64,000 nucleotides of DNA from Mytilus californianus (GCF_021869535.1 NW_026262734.1:107853088-107917087); one strand, 5' to 3'. Positions 47,001-59,322 are shown, counted from the first letter of the stretch. Made by a program: numbers and translations. Notes: a model not told the origin generated them from the letters alone.

Positions 47001-49487
47001 TAACATCAAAACAAATGCTTGAAATAAAAAAAAAATTTAACTTTTTATTTTAGTTTGAGGAAAACATGTACAACTACCAACATTAAAATTTTGATATAAT
47101 TATATTGTTTGTTGGAAATTCATTTGAACAAGAAATTATCGATTTCATAACTCATGTCAGAAAAATATTTATGACCGATCTTATTTGCAAACACAAATCA
47201 CTGAATTTATAGTGCTCTTGTTTGAACATGTTTAAGTTAATATTATACTATTTTCTGTAACTGTGGTTTGTTTAAAGTATGATAATATTTCCTGTCAAGG
47301 ATTTTATTACGAGGAATAGTTGGATACATTATCGTGCGATCACTCTGTTTAGGTTTTATGCACAAAGGATTACAAAGCAAGAAGAAGGACAAAATACCGA
47401 AGGTTTGTAATAACAACTTATGATCTTCATTAATTAATATGTGACTAATGATCGGATGAAAATGTATTTTGAATATCAACATAACTTCTGAATTTAATTA
47501 AAAACATCGCTGTTAGAAGATGTAGCTGTGATTGAACTGCAGTCCAAACTCAATCAAATAATGTTTTCATGATTAATTTCAATGTTGAAAAGCATTTTAA
47601 ACTATCTGGGCTTTCTTTGGCAGGTACAGTTTAAAAACACTTTTCAAAATTAAGGAAGTTCTTAATTGTGTGGCCATCCGTTTTCTCAAACCTAAATTTC
47701 ACCAACAAAATTACGGAAAGGTTTAATTTATTCCATCAAGCTATATTTTGATCAATAAAAAACTAGAACCAATCAAGGAAAAAGTCTGTTTGTTACACAG
47801 AAACACATATACCTTTTCACGGATGTTTGAACAAATACATCCTTTTTATTTGAATTTTTACCTTTTTTACAAATTCACAGCCGTAATTACAGGGTTTTTC
47901 ATAATCCTGCAACATTATATTTTTTAAGTTCCAGTCTTTGTAAGAATCAGACATGGCAGAAAAAAAACCCGCCGACCTAACCATCCTATTTTGAAGTTAC
48001 CCTCATCCTGTGTTATAAATGGTAGGTCTTTTTTTTTCTTCGTGTCTGGTAATTCGAGAAATCTTTAGATAACATTTTGGTTAGAATGATAACAAATTAC
48101 CAAGTTAGCTTACTTAATTATTAATTTCTAGTGCATTTCAACCAAATTATATCTTGAAATATCAGAACAGGAAAAGGAAACGAATGATATATTAATGCAC
48201 CACTATACATTTTTAGCATAGATTAATGTAAACTTGAACGGGTTTTTTGTTTGTCATGTTTTCACCACTTCCTGATTCTTAATCAGATTGGCACCTAAAT
48301 GGTGTTAACAGAATGAACATGTTTGTCTTGTCACGGATGACAAAAGGGATATTTGAGAGAACGAAATACGTTTTGAATTTTCCTTGGAGTTCGGTTTATT
48401 TGTTATTTAACTTTCATCCAGTCTTTCGTAATATTTCTCAAATGTTTAGTCAATTTAAACTTTCCACAACCAGTTGATTATAATTTGAGAAACAACTTGT
48501 TGTTTTCTTGATCTCCAGATCAGTTCATCATTTGTTCAAAATTAAATTTTGCTGTCGAATTTTCTCGCTATCTCTGATTTCTGTAGTGTGTCGTGTACAA
48601 AGAATGGCGACCATGCCTGATGATATCTTAAAAAATAAAATTTTGGTAAATGACTGAAAAAAAAGAAAAAGTGTATATTCATATTGCTAAAAATCATTAC
48701 AGATTCTATAAAAAAAAAGTAAAATAACAAAAATACCGAACTCCATGGAAAATCTAAAACAGAAAGTTCTTTATCAAATGGCAAAATCAAATGCAAAAAC
48801 ACATCAAATGAATGGAAAACAACTGTCATATTCCTGACTTGGTACAGGCATTTCCTTATGTAGAAAATGGTGGATTAAACCTGGTTGTATATACTGTTCA
48901 AAAAAAGAAACACATAGCTTGGATGAAGTTTTCAAAATGCAAAATATATATTTTACAAGGTAAAATGAAACAGTAAATTGCATCTTCGAATTTTACAGGT
49001 AAGTTTTAAACTTTAAATGCCCGTTCTTTTGGTTTGGCTCTCTGCCACATGAAATTTGCGACTCGCTAAAAGTGCATATGACCTTTTTCGCCGTGAAATT
49101 TTGCTGACTTTTTTCACGAGAATTTTGTGGTCAACTCAACTGTTACACTTTTGCGCATATAAGGACCAAGTTTGAAGATTTAGTTCATCACAACTTTAAA
49201 ACGCTGCCATGCCAAGGTTTGACCCTGCTATTTGAAATATCGTCATCGGCCGTCTCCGTGCCGGAGTGTCCCGAAGTGAAGTAGAAAGAGATGAAAATGA
49301 TTACCAGAGCACAATTTCGCGATTTTGGAACAGAAACCAGCAGACTGGCTGTACTAAGGACGACCTCGCCTAACGACTCCTGGACAAGATCGCTACATCC
49401 GGGTATTTCATCTAATGAATCGAAACGATGCCGAAACAGGCACTGCAGTTGGGATACTAGGATTGAGAAGAGTCAGCTCACAAACAG
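44013..49487. repeat. Tandem segmental duplication, unit 2
   Basis: Second copy of the unit described at 33,238. It lacks the three insertions of unit 1. It has instead an internal duplication of about 690 bases (45,745-46,431 and 46,432-47,090). Its Tc1 element is complete to 50,374. Confidence 0.85.
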
Positions 49488-50374
49488 TCCGCAATCGACT
49501 GCTATAACATGGCATTAGTCCCTGGAGGCCGTATTTTGGACCCGTTTTGAGGCTGTTACACAGACGGAACAGAGTCAGATGGTGCAACAGATTGAGGGGC
49601 TGGACATTCTGCAACTAGCACAGAATCTGGTTTCAGAAACGTGATGGAAGAACTCGTGTTTAACGGTGCATGAATGAACATTTTGCTTCCTCGTGTGTCC
49701 AAGAATTAGACAGCTTCGGTGGAGGAAGTGTCATGATGTGGGCGGCTACCTCTAATGACCGTTAAACGGAATTGGTACATGTTCCGGGTAATTTAACGGC
49801 TCAAAGGTACAGACACGAAATTTTCCAACCTCACCTTATGCATGTTATTGACCGACAGAGGGAGTTATTCCAGCAGGACAATGATAGGCCTCACATAGTG
49901 CGTTTAACAATAGACTACCTTGAACCAGAATAACACCAATGTGCTACCTTGGCCTTCCAAATCACCGGACTTGAATCCTATTGAGCATCTATGGGACCAA
50001 CTGTATAAACGTGTGCGCCTGCGTCAACCCCGCCTCAGACCCTTGATCAACCTCGACAAATGTTGCAACAGGAATGGCGAGCAATTCCACGCAACAACAT
50101 TAGAACATTGATAGCATCCATGCCGAGGAGATGCGCAGCAGTCTTAGCAGCGAGAGGTAGTCATACACGGTACTTACTGTAATGGCACCGGAAGTAACTC
50201 TAATTGTGATATATTGACTTTTATTCATCAATCTCGAAGGCATTGACTGTCCTCTCTCAATCAAATACGTTTTGAGTGAATATCTTTATTAGTAATTGTA
50301 AAATGTCCATTCAAAGTAAAAACTTGTATTAAAATTCTTAAAAATCCAATATGTGTTTCTTTTTTTGCAGAGTA
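48892..50374 (+). mobile_element. Tc1-like DNA transposon, complete ends
   Basis: 1,483 bases flanked by TA. The left end tactgttcaaaaaaagaaac and the right end read inward, tactctgcaaaaaaagaaac, are inverted repeats, and the match runs on through acata. It contains one dead transposase frame. Size, TA target and DDE signature all fit the Tc1 family. Confidence 0.9.
49209..50182 (+). pseudogene. Tc1-like transposase, degraded
   Basis: From MPRFDPAI the frame meets TGA within 9 codons, then continues NIVIGRLRAGVSRSEVERD, STISRFWNRNQQTG (helix-turn-helix DNA-binding part) and much later, after frame changes, GGGSVMMW-like sequence, LFQQDND and WPSKSPDLNPIEHLWDQL, the catalytic second Asp and the Glu region of DDE transposases, ending near SHTRYLL and TAA. 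Many stops and shifts interrupt it. The first TGA is also in the truncated copy at 43,738, so the gene was dead before the duplication. Confidence 0.85.
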
Positions 50375-50723
50375 TAGCTAGCTAAACCTCTCACTTGTAT
50401 GACAGTCGCATAGAATTCCATTATATTGACAACAATGCATTTCGTTCAATACTATATTTTTGCACGTTTGGCATGTCGCACATTTAATCAAGAGGAGAAA
50501 ATTGTATCACACTCGATGCAGTTGTAGAATCTATATTGATACAAGCAGAATAAAATGTTGTGACAGTGTTTATCATCTCATGTTTCAGGTAATCACACCG
50601 ATTGTGTAAGAGAAGTCAAGAATAAAACAATAATAAAATATACCTTTGAGTTAATGAATCATCATTTGAAATGCTGTTATATAACCCATGTGTTTTTTGT
50701 TTGTTTTTTGTTTTCATTTTAAG
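50375..50723. other. Noncoding stretch before the cGAS-like gene
   Basis: Contains gtatcacactcgatgcagtt, related to 61,990, so at least part is repeat. A long pyrimidine-rich tract ends at AAG, 50,721-50,723, a likely splice acceptor for the next exon. Confidence 0.6.
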
Positions 50724-51075
50724 AAAGGAGTTATCATTGACACTCAAGCCATGACTAATATCAACAGGGCATCGGACATTAAGGACAATGAAACCAGTGA
50801 CAATTACTACGGCATGAAGAAAATATCATACTGGGATATGTTTAAGGCGGCGCATTGCATGAACAGAAGGGACCATATTCCTTGTTTACACCAAACTATT
50901 GACGGAACAGTAGTTTTACGAAATAATTTAATCAGACCAGTTATTAAGCAATTTGATAGAACATTTAAGGCTTGTATTGAACAAAGACAACGCGATGAAC
51001 AACAATTGATAAACATACGTTTTCCTGACAAAATGTGTAATCAATATTTGGAATATTTGGAACACTCTGATCCAG
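50724..51075 (+). CDS. Putative N-terminal exon of the cGAS-like gene
   Basis: Open over the whole span, with codons such as MKKISYWDMFKAAHCMNRRD and IRFPDKMCNQYLEYLEHSDP. I do not recognise a domain. Read past the donor it would end at TAA, 51,141. The donor CAG/gtatgt and the matching phase with 54,886 favour splicing to the Mab-21 exon over a separate 131-codon protein. A 5' noncoding part from 50,724 to 50,750 is assumed. Confidence 0.5.
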
Positions 51076-51452
51076 GTATGTTAAGGTTTGGATATGATTA
51101 TAGAAACAGAAATGGTTATACAGTGCATATTTTTAACAGCTAATCCTATTGAGGCTCATTCAAAAAGATATACGAGTCTCCTTTCTAATACATAGACAAG
51201 AAAGGATATGGGGTATCCATCCATGACACACAATCGGTATATGCACAGCAAAAACACAAAAAGCTAAGGAACAACGTTTTTATTGCTGTTCATTTCAAAG
51301 TCACTGTGTGTCCTTTAACACAGAGCAAACACTTTCAACTCATTGCAAGTTTAAGGCGTCCCCTAGCACCGATTTGAGCGAAGTTTTTTGACGATCACGC
51401 CAAAACTGTGAGTTGAAGAACAAAGCAATGGAGTAATATCAATAAAGTAAAC

Positions 51453-51870
51453 CAGGGGTCTGTTGTTCAACTTGTCGTTAGTACTAACGAGTCGTTAAAA
51501 ATTCTTAATCATTCGATTAAAATTAATCATATGATTAGTGTGTTGTTCAACTTGCATCAAATTTTCTTCTGCAACCGAATACTTGGTTTTACCCAATCTT
51601 GGCAGCTTTTCTGGTCAAGGATTAGGGTTTGTTTGGTTACATGTAGCCATATTTTTTTTTGGCAAAACAGGAAGTTAAAGAGGCCCTGATTTACAATGCA
51701 TTGTGGGATGCACTTGCTTATTACCCAAAATTAATCATTAATACAATGATTAAAATAAGTCGAACAACAAAATGTAATCATTGTATTTACTTATCATGCG
51801 ATTAATTTTTACGACTCGTTAAAGTTAATCATATGATTAGTTTAACGACAAGTTAAACAACAGATCCCTG
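51453..51870. mobile_element. MITE with 28-bp terminal inverted repeats
   Basis: Left end caggggtctgttgttcaact plus tgtcgtta; right end read inward cagggatctgttgtttaact plus tgtcgtta, 26 of 28 alike. Inner parts are also loosely inverted (aatcatatgatta boxes). 418 bases, noncoding. No clear target duplication; caggg ends recall hAT elements but that is only a hint. Confidence 0.8.
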
Positions 51871-53207
51871 TATGCCCGTCATACATGTCATATAACAATG
51901 TCAGTTATTGTTTAACGGTTACTCTATGAACATGTCGTTATTGAGCATTTAACACCAGTCGGAGTAAAATTCATTTTTTTATGGGAACAAGTTGACACTT
52001 TCTTGCTGTTATCACACATTGGTATGTTGTTTACTTTGGGTTTTCAGGTGTTCAAATTTAATTACGTTAGCATCGATTTCCTGAAAAGAATCGACTGGGT
52101 TGCCACGTCCGATCTATTTATTGTACACAAATATAACGTTATGCTAGAGAAATAATACCTCGTACATATGATTTAAGTTCCTCATGGTGGTTTGTCGATG
52201 AATTTTTATGCATTTTTTTGGTTGATCGTCTATAAACTGTCTATTACCTGATGTTAACACCATGCTCTATTCACTAAGACCATCTGATTATATATGCTGA
52301 AAATGTTAATCAAAAAAACATCGCAGGGGTATATGTTGATATTTCATTTATGTAAGTGAAACCTTAACCAATTGTTAATACGAGTACAACATAAGCTAAG
52401 GTCGTTATTTTGCAATGCAATCGGGTTATTCAAACAAAACGGAAAGAAAAAAATAAATTTGAACGTTAAAAAAATGCACAGGTGCTTTCTTAATTTTATA
52501 TGAGTGTTTATGGTTCTACGAATCAGTAGCCTTATTTTGTATCACGTGAACATAATACTTTTGTAAAACGTTGCAATTGGCTTGGCTAGAAAATATTTGA
52601 TGAACAGTTAAGGTGACGAAATTATTAGGATCCTACAAGTCGTAAGGATTTGAATGATTCTAAATTGTGGTTGTTGCATATTTCAAACGGTTAAGGAGTA
52701 ATTTAGATCATATTCTCAAAGTCTGAATCTATTAATCTTACCAATCAAAAATGTAAAATAAATGCTATAATATTAGAACTAATATTTATCACCACTAGTG
52801 CTACAATGTACTTTATTTGAATTAAAGCTGTTGCAAGGCTTTGATGTTATGATCTTTGAAATCACAAATATTAACAAAATTTTTTTTCTTTTAATTATAA
52901 TGATAGGTATACTTCACTATGCTTAACTATCTACGACCGTTTGCTTTGCAATAAGGATACACTTGCATCTTTTGTCCTTCTTATCGACGGATTACTTTAA
53001 TTGTGCCCAGGCAGGTTTTATACAGAAAGCTCCAAATATTTTGGCAAAAATCCCAGTTAAGTTGGTTTTTAGCAGTTTAACTTCTGTCAACAAGGACAAC
53101 ATAGACCAAAAACTATTAGCACACCTGTGCGATCTAGGCAGACCACCAAATAAGTTTTGGTTTTTATCAAAGTTCTTACAAATACACTTATCATAGATAC
53201 CAGGACT

Positions 53208-54005
53208 AAATTGTGTACGTCAGATTCGCGTTTCGTCTACAAAAGACTCATAAGTGATTCTCGAATCAAAAAGAACTACAACAATATAAAGATTGTTAAC
53301 TAACATTTCAAATGGTTCAGGTGTATAATATACAATTCGGCATTTTTCCAGGTCTTCAAAGAATTTATTATTGCCGATATAGCTAAATTGGAAACTTAGG
53401 CAAAACTATAACAGGAAGCTAAATAAGGCAGAATGTTTGGACCTTTATCACATAATTTCCCTTTAAATCTTCAACGTCTCCTCAAGCATGTCAAGGGTAT
53501 TTATAAAGGATAGATTTAAGCAAGAGGTTAATTTCTCATTTATCATACCAAAGAGACTCAAGCATGAACGATTTTATAGATACAGACATTTGTAAACTTA
53601 TGTACTCTTCATTTGATGTTAAAAAGACGATAGCATCCGCGGAAGGTCAGCAAGGATTGCAAAATCTGACATAAGCCAAGCATTTCGTTGATAAAAAAAA
53701 ATACATATTATGTTTTTTTAGCTTGGAAATATGTTCGATAGGGAATTCTTATCGGAAAAATTGTTATTCTGTTCATTATGTGCTCGCTTTTTAAAAACAT
53801 TCTTAGTAGATTAACTCATCATAGAGACAAGGAATACAATTTTGTACTCCAGAAGCGCGTTTCCTCTGCATAGAAGTATCATTTAAGGTACTCTATCCCT
53901 CGGGTAGACAATCCTTTGTATTTAAAAAAAAAATGAAATTTGTAAACTGGTAATATACATTTATGACCATTTCAATGATAACAGAAGTGCTGACTACAGT
54001 AGTAG
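53208..54005 (+). repeat. Mussel repeat with gcgcgtttcgtct motif, two fragments
   Basis: Fragments 53,208-53,430 and 53,805-54,005 (cagattcgcgtttcgtctac; ccagaagcgcgtttcctctg; agaagtgctgactacagta). A short piece of the same family is at 15,838. The DNA between is unassigned. Confidence 0.6.
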
Positions 54006-54043
54006 TACAGTATATAGGACAGTAGCTTCATATACTGGAATCA

Positions 54044-54415
54044 TTGCTTTTGATCATTACCTTTATTCATTTCCACGGATCATTTTTTTTCATTGTAATT
54101 GTTCCGTCCTCGTTCAGGTTTCTGTCCAAATCAGTAAACAGTATGGGGTTCCAATTTAACAAAGAAAATTGTTCGGCGGACAACAGTTTAACCTTTTTTA
54201 GGCTAAGACAATGGTACATTTGCATTGACGGTATTGATACACGTAGACAAACTTGGTAAGTAGAAATAAATGCCTACCCCATTGTTAGCGGTAAAAATTG
54301 TAACGTTGAAAAACTTTGTATCTGTAGTAGGCTTACTGGCTTCGGCACAATACCTATCCCTTCAGCTCGGGAATTCACTTGCCATTGTATGTATGACAAC
54401 AGTTTCAATTTGTAA
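54044..54415 (+). other. Cysteine-rich frame with hydrophobic start, one stop
   Basis: From ATG at 54,044 a hydrophobic start (IITFIHFHGSFFFIVIVP) is followed by ENCSADN and WYICIDG up to TAA at 54,257. The same frame reopens as NAYPIVSGKNCNVEKLCICS and FTCHCMYD to TAA at 54,413. Seven cysteines over about 90 codons look like a small secreted peptide, but a gtaagt at 54,256 overlaps the first stop, so an intron start or plain chance is equally possible. No family recognised. Confidence 0.2.
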
Positions 54416-54885
54416 GGGTAAACCAGATGCTAAGGTTTGGATTACTTCTCTAGATTATCGCAATAGAGGTCAATCCTTCAAATGTTACATAAATATTATA
54501 ACCAGATATTGCTAGAAATCATAATTTTGGTTGTGAGCCTATTTTGCAAGGCATTGGGTCCAATATGAATGGCAAAATGGTTGGGAAAACTCCCCTATTT
54601 CAAATTTAACTTTTAGGATTAACCTCAGTTCACGTGGTTTTAGCATTTATTATCTGGGGGTCTGTTTTTTAAATTGAGAAGTAAAAATTTATAAATGACA
54701 ACAAGGTTCTGAGGCTGATAAGCTGAATACAAACTTCAAGTTTAAGCTGTAGATGTAGATGTAGATGTAGCTGACGAAGCAATTCTATTTATAAACTGCA
54801 TGCTCAATTGTTATCATAAAATAATCCTTAATTTGAGATATTTGTTTCCTTCTCAATATATTTAAATTGGTTTTATTTCCTACAG

Positions 54886-56888
54886 ATACTTACAAAAAAA
54901 TAACATTGGAAGACGAAGAACTTTGCTCCTTTCTTCAAAATTTAGCAGGAAGTGAGAAAACAATCAGATTGAGACAAAAACTATTTCTTTTGATTGACTT
55001 AATTGTTCGAAAATGCAAACTAAACTACACCAGGATATCAAGTGGTAGTATTGCAGAAGGACTTGACTTTCCGGGTAGTGACGTGGATATTATGATTGTT
55101 TACAAATTTATTAATATTATTGATTATCAACAAAGGTTGTACCATCCGGTACAATTCTCTACATTCCTGATAGATGACAATGAAAAACATAGCGGATTTA
55201 CAAAACTGAAACTATTAGCTAAAGGAGGAAAATGATCTCTGTTGAAAAGTATTGTCAAAACAGAAAATGGGGAATATTTATCTAATACAAAATTTCTAAG
55301 TGATTGTATAAGAATGACGCGTCCATGTCAATTAATAGTCCACGGGCCATGTCTATCTGATGATGATCAAAATTTAGATTGCGCATTTTGCTTTCGATCC
55401 CATTTCTGGCCACGTCAAGCTAAAAATTGGATGTATCGTCATAGACCTTACCAATGGCCATCTGGAGATGTTATCGATAGAATAACTAAATTTGGCTGTT
55501 TATTGGTACCAATTGGTCCAAAAATTGAAGAGAACAATGAGTTATTATGGCGAATATCATTTTCAATGGCAGAAAAAGACCTATGTCACGCATTTAATCA
55601 CACAAAATTACTTTGTTATTCTCTTCTCAAATTGACTTTAAAAATATTATTAATAAAAACGACAAGACAAAAGATCTGCTATGCTCATATTTCATGAAAA
55701 CGGTTTTATTTTTGGTATCAGAAGAAGTGTCCATTAATCAGTTTCAGTTTTCTGAATTATTACATTGTTTTTTACTATGTCTTGATAAGCTAATGACCTG
55801 TGTTGACAATTGTTACTGTCCAAACTACTTTATACCGTCACATAATATGTTTAAGGGAAAAATCGATGTGTCAAATAGTCATATACTACTCATAGTTCTT
55901 AATAGAATTAAAAGTAGAAGTGCACAGTCATTACTTCATCAGCTTTTGCGTGGAATGGATAGTAAAGCGCTCACTTCGCTTACAAAAATTAAATCAGCGA
56001 CTAAATTAGAAACATTGTTTTTTAGAACGCTAAATATTGATATTTGTAATAATATTGACACTGCTTTTGGAATATTACGTTTCTTAAAAACATTATCAAA
56101 GAAAGAATCGTCAATATTTATGAAGGATGTTTGTAAATTTTATCATGCCTTTATAAGTCAGCATATTATACAGATAGTACCATTATCCTTGGTATCTAAT
56201 AAGTACTTTTATAATATTTGCCGTAAACTGTTCAGAAACGGTACTTATTCCGATTCAATAACTGGTTGGGTGTTATATGCAACTTATCATTACAAATTAG
56301 GACAGTATGATGTAACATTAAAAATTATACATTATGTTCTTACATGTTGTATCTCCGGAAATATGATCCCAACAATATAAAGTCATATACAGTTTGGCTG
56401 CATTGGAATATTATCAGCGCAGAACAGACTTTAAAATAATGACATTGATAGATAAAATGAGAATGATAACTTTTAGGGATACCATATTTATAAGTTATTC
56501 AACAATGATACCTAAAGAACTCCATTATGATGCAACGATTGGAGAACTCCAAGTACCATTGGTAGTTATGGCATATTATCTCCGATATCTTTGTTGTCAT
56601 CATTCCAACGATTTCTTAAACAGAGAACAGGCACTACGTGATATACGTACTGCAGTAGATATTAAACATTACGTTGCTTCAAACAATTTATCGGTATGCC
56701 TAATGATACTTGGAGAATGTTACGAGACATCTGGGGATTTACAGTCAGCTTATAATTACTATGACAGTGCATTACATTGTTCTGGATTACTGTGTGAAAA
56801 GCGCAATCGTCAAAAAAATAAACATTCAACAAACGATGTACCGACAGGTGAGGCAACAAGAAGTGTAAATTATAATTCGTCGTCATAG
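54886..56888 (+). pseudogene. Mab-21 / cGLR exon
   Basis: Acceptor ttttatttcctacag before 54,886. The frame DTYKKITLEDEELC runs to TGA at 55,233-55,235 (LLAKGGK-stop-SLLKSIVKTENG; relatives I recall have a Trp-like residue here) and continues in the same frame to about 55,637. It then shifts to the frame NIINKNDKTKDLLCSYFMKT, where the usual FWVSEE reads FLVSEE, and shifts again near 56,375 to YSLAALEYYQRR until TAG at 56,886. Putting all the coding sequence in one large exon is usual for these bivalve genes. Confidence 0.85.
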
Positions 56889-59294
56889 CTAGTTATCCAG
56901 ATCATTAGCAAAATCGTTTTTCGCATCTGCAAGTTACGACTTTTTCATGTTCATTTTTTTAGTCCACCAATTGTTATCTAAAGCACTTTGTCATGAGTGG
57001 ATGATACTATCTTCAGCGTCATTAAGAAAAGATAGTGTAGGTACCGACCTTTTGATCTGCAACGGAACAACTAGTGCTTACAAAACCATTAAAATGATAG
57101 AATGAAGGAAATGCATAACTAATGCAAAAGCAAAAACTTATATAACTATAGCAAAAATTCTTTGTCATTTTTGTTATTTTCTACGATATATTTCAAATAT
57201 ACATATTCAATGTCTTCTCAAGTTGATGATTAATCTATCATTGCATTTAATATACTTTTTTAATTTATTTGATATTGCTGTTTATTTATTATGTAAATAT
57301 CGTGAATGTAAATTCAATTTAATTATAACTATATGTTTAGGTGTAAAATTAAAACAAAGTCCTTTTGGACAAAAATTTATTTGAATTATTAGATAGACAG
57401 CCGCATAAATAATGTGTTTTGCATGTTTGTGAGTTGAACGTTCAACACTCAGCTAACCGAAAAAAAAAAGACAACCCCCTCCCCCCCCAAACAAAATAAA
57501 TCATCAAGAGGTGTCAAACAATAAACTGGTGTTTATACAGTACGTTTTAAACTGCGATCGCTATCAAATTCCCTCATTGACAGACAATATTACTATAATA
57601 TACGAAAACATAACCAAAGGTTCTCAAGGTCTAAACCCTGCACCTTCTCATCTAGATGACCATAAGGGGGATGGGGTAAAGAAATATGGTGTTTCTTTAG
57701 ACTTCGACCGGCTGTATAACCGTTGCCAAAGTGGGACGGACGTTTGACTGTGAGGGATGTATAAATTCGCTATCGCGTATGGTTGGAATGGTTGGAATGG
57801 TGTGAGAAATAAGATGTAGAGAGATTACCATACTCTCTGTACTTTAAAAAAAACCTTGCATGATTCTTTGAGGGATCCATAGTTGGTCTGTTGAAACCCA
57901 ACAAAGCATTGTTTTGCAATGGACGCCCAAATTTCTTATCTTCCAACTTTGATGAACTTACTTAAATCCTTCGTTATCAGACGACCACCAAAAGGTGCAT
58001 AATTGAACCTACAAATCAAATCAATATCAATAAATCACTTAACTTTAGTATAGTTATATAATGACAACAACAACAACAAAATAAAAAATACAAAATACCG
58101 CATAAAGGAATTCTTGCAGTTATTGAAATCAATCTAAAAGTAGCTAACCTACTGGTTAGAAATCTTTTGTCCTACAATCATACGCCGGTGACTGTAGATT
58201 AGGGAATATTTCACAAAGCAATGTTAATAACACGATCTGGTGTAATGCCCACAATTCGTAAAATTAATACCGTAGAATAGGTGTACAATGCCCGCGATGA
58301 CAAAAAGGGAAATAAGTGAAATTCATTAAGCTAACGGCCTGATTTCAGTAAGTCTAGAAGCGATTGTCATCACTTTATTTTACGGCAGCTATCAGGAAAG
58401 GTCATCAATGACGTCGGACATTTCATTGGTTATGACTCCAATTCATGTGATCATTTGTTTGTTTATGACCTTAATCAAGATGGACCTCATCCTTCAAAGT
58501 ATTTAATGAGACGGACACAATTTTAAGTTACTTTATTTTATGGAAATTAATCAATAAATATTAGTTTTTAAACATGTTTCATGCAATTTGGGTGGCCAAA
58601 ACCTGATCAATCGGCAATTTAAGGTCATAGAATCCAACGCGTGTCAGTGTTTTTTTCTTTAATTATTTGATAGCGATCACGTGGCCGTAATGACAACATT
58701 GTTTCCTAGCTGAGAAAAGTCTCAAATTAGACGATGCCGATCACCTTTTTTACACGATTGACGGTTTTGATAGTAGTTTTCCCGATAACTGACAAACTTA
58801 AGACATTTGATCTCATCAATTTGTGCCATTCAGTGGGGGAAAATAACAATGAAAAAGACATTATTTCTTCATTCGACCAGTCCAACATCGACGGTTTGTC
58901 AGCCACTACCGACCGGCTTGTAACCACACAGATGGGTTCGTCTAGTAAATAAATTCCATAAAACGCTTTCTGCGGTTTTTTTCCTGATAAAACTACCGGC
59001 ACTATTAGTATAGAAAGTATTAATTTCGAAGGACCGATGATCAAATTATCCACAGAAAATATTTTTTTTTCTTTTACAGTAACGTTGAATATGTGCACCA
59101 GAAGCAGAAAAAAAACGAGAATAAAACTCAAACAGGTGTTCGCTAAAGATACGTTTTTATTTTACTTTGGGGCTTTTGTTTTAGTAATAAAATTTTCACA
59201 CTTAACATACTTGACCAGGTTAAAGGTGATAAGGCACCTGTAGAGTGATTCAGCCACCTGTAATTTTATTAAATTTCCATATTTTCACACTTCT
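56889..59294. other. Noncoding stretch after the cGAS-like gene
   Basis: No supported gene. Frames at 57,511-57,747 and 58,734-58,952 (the latter with a hydrophobic start) have no recognisable motif or splice support. Confidence 0.6.
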
Positions 59295-59322
59295 CCCCCC
59301 CCCCCCCCCCCCCCCCCCCCCC
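59295..59322 (+). repeat. 28-base C run
   Basis: Uninterrupted cytosines; true length is doubtful in any assembly. Confidence 0.9.

Larger units (their letters stand above)
51076..54885 (+). other. Putative intron of the cGAS-like gene
   Basis: 3.8 kb with a reverse dispersed repeat (51,190-51,400), the MITE at 51,453, repeat fragments at 53,208-54,005, a cysteine-rich frame at 54,044 and a short gatgta run at 54,750. Frame 52,963-53,196 shows no known motif. Confidence 0.5.
50751..56888 (+). pseudogene. cGAS-like receptor (Mab-21 domain) gene with three disruptions
   Basis: Exon 50,724-51,075 (ATG at 50,751) ends in CCAG/gtatgt, phase 1, and fits the phase-1 acceptor ctacag at 54,886. The second exon encodes the nucleotidyltransferase core with GSIAEGLDFPGSDVDIMIV (the G-S and D-x-D motifs), then HGPCLSD, CFRSHFWPRQAKNW, GCLLVPIGPK and FSMAEKDLCHAFNHTKLLCY, all typical of bivalve Mab-21/cGLR proteins, and a C-terminal helical, TPR-like part (LGECYETSGDLQSAYNYY). 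Animal cGLRs sense cytosolic nucleic acid and make cyclic dinucleotide signals. Breaks: in-frame TGA at 55,233, a one-base loss in an A run near 55,637, and a frameshift near 56,375. Pseudogene, allele or sequence error are all possible. Confidence 0.8.

Noticed and set aside
52963-53196. 77-codon frame in the cGLR intron
   Set aside because: It runs into a known mussel repeat and has no motif.
54248-54262. Donor gtaagt at 54,256 as the exon preceding the Mab-21 exon
   Set aside because: In the frame with the required phase only 16 codons are open and no Met precedes; the exon ending at 51,075 fits better.
57511-57747. 78-codon frame
   Set aside because: No recognisable domain, no Kozak or splice evidence; length is within chance.
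58734-58952. 72-codon frame with signal-peptide-like start
   Set aside because: No splice context, no homologous motif, and an equally long frame lies on the other strand.
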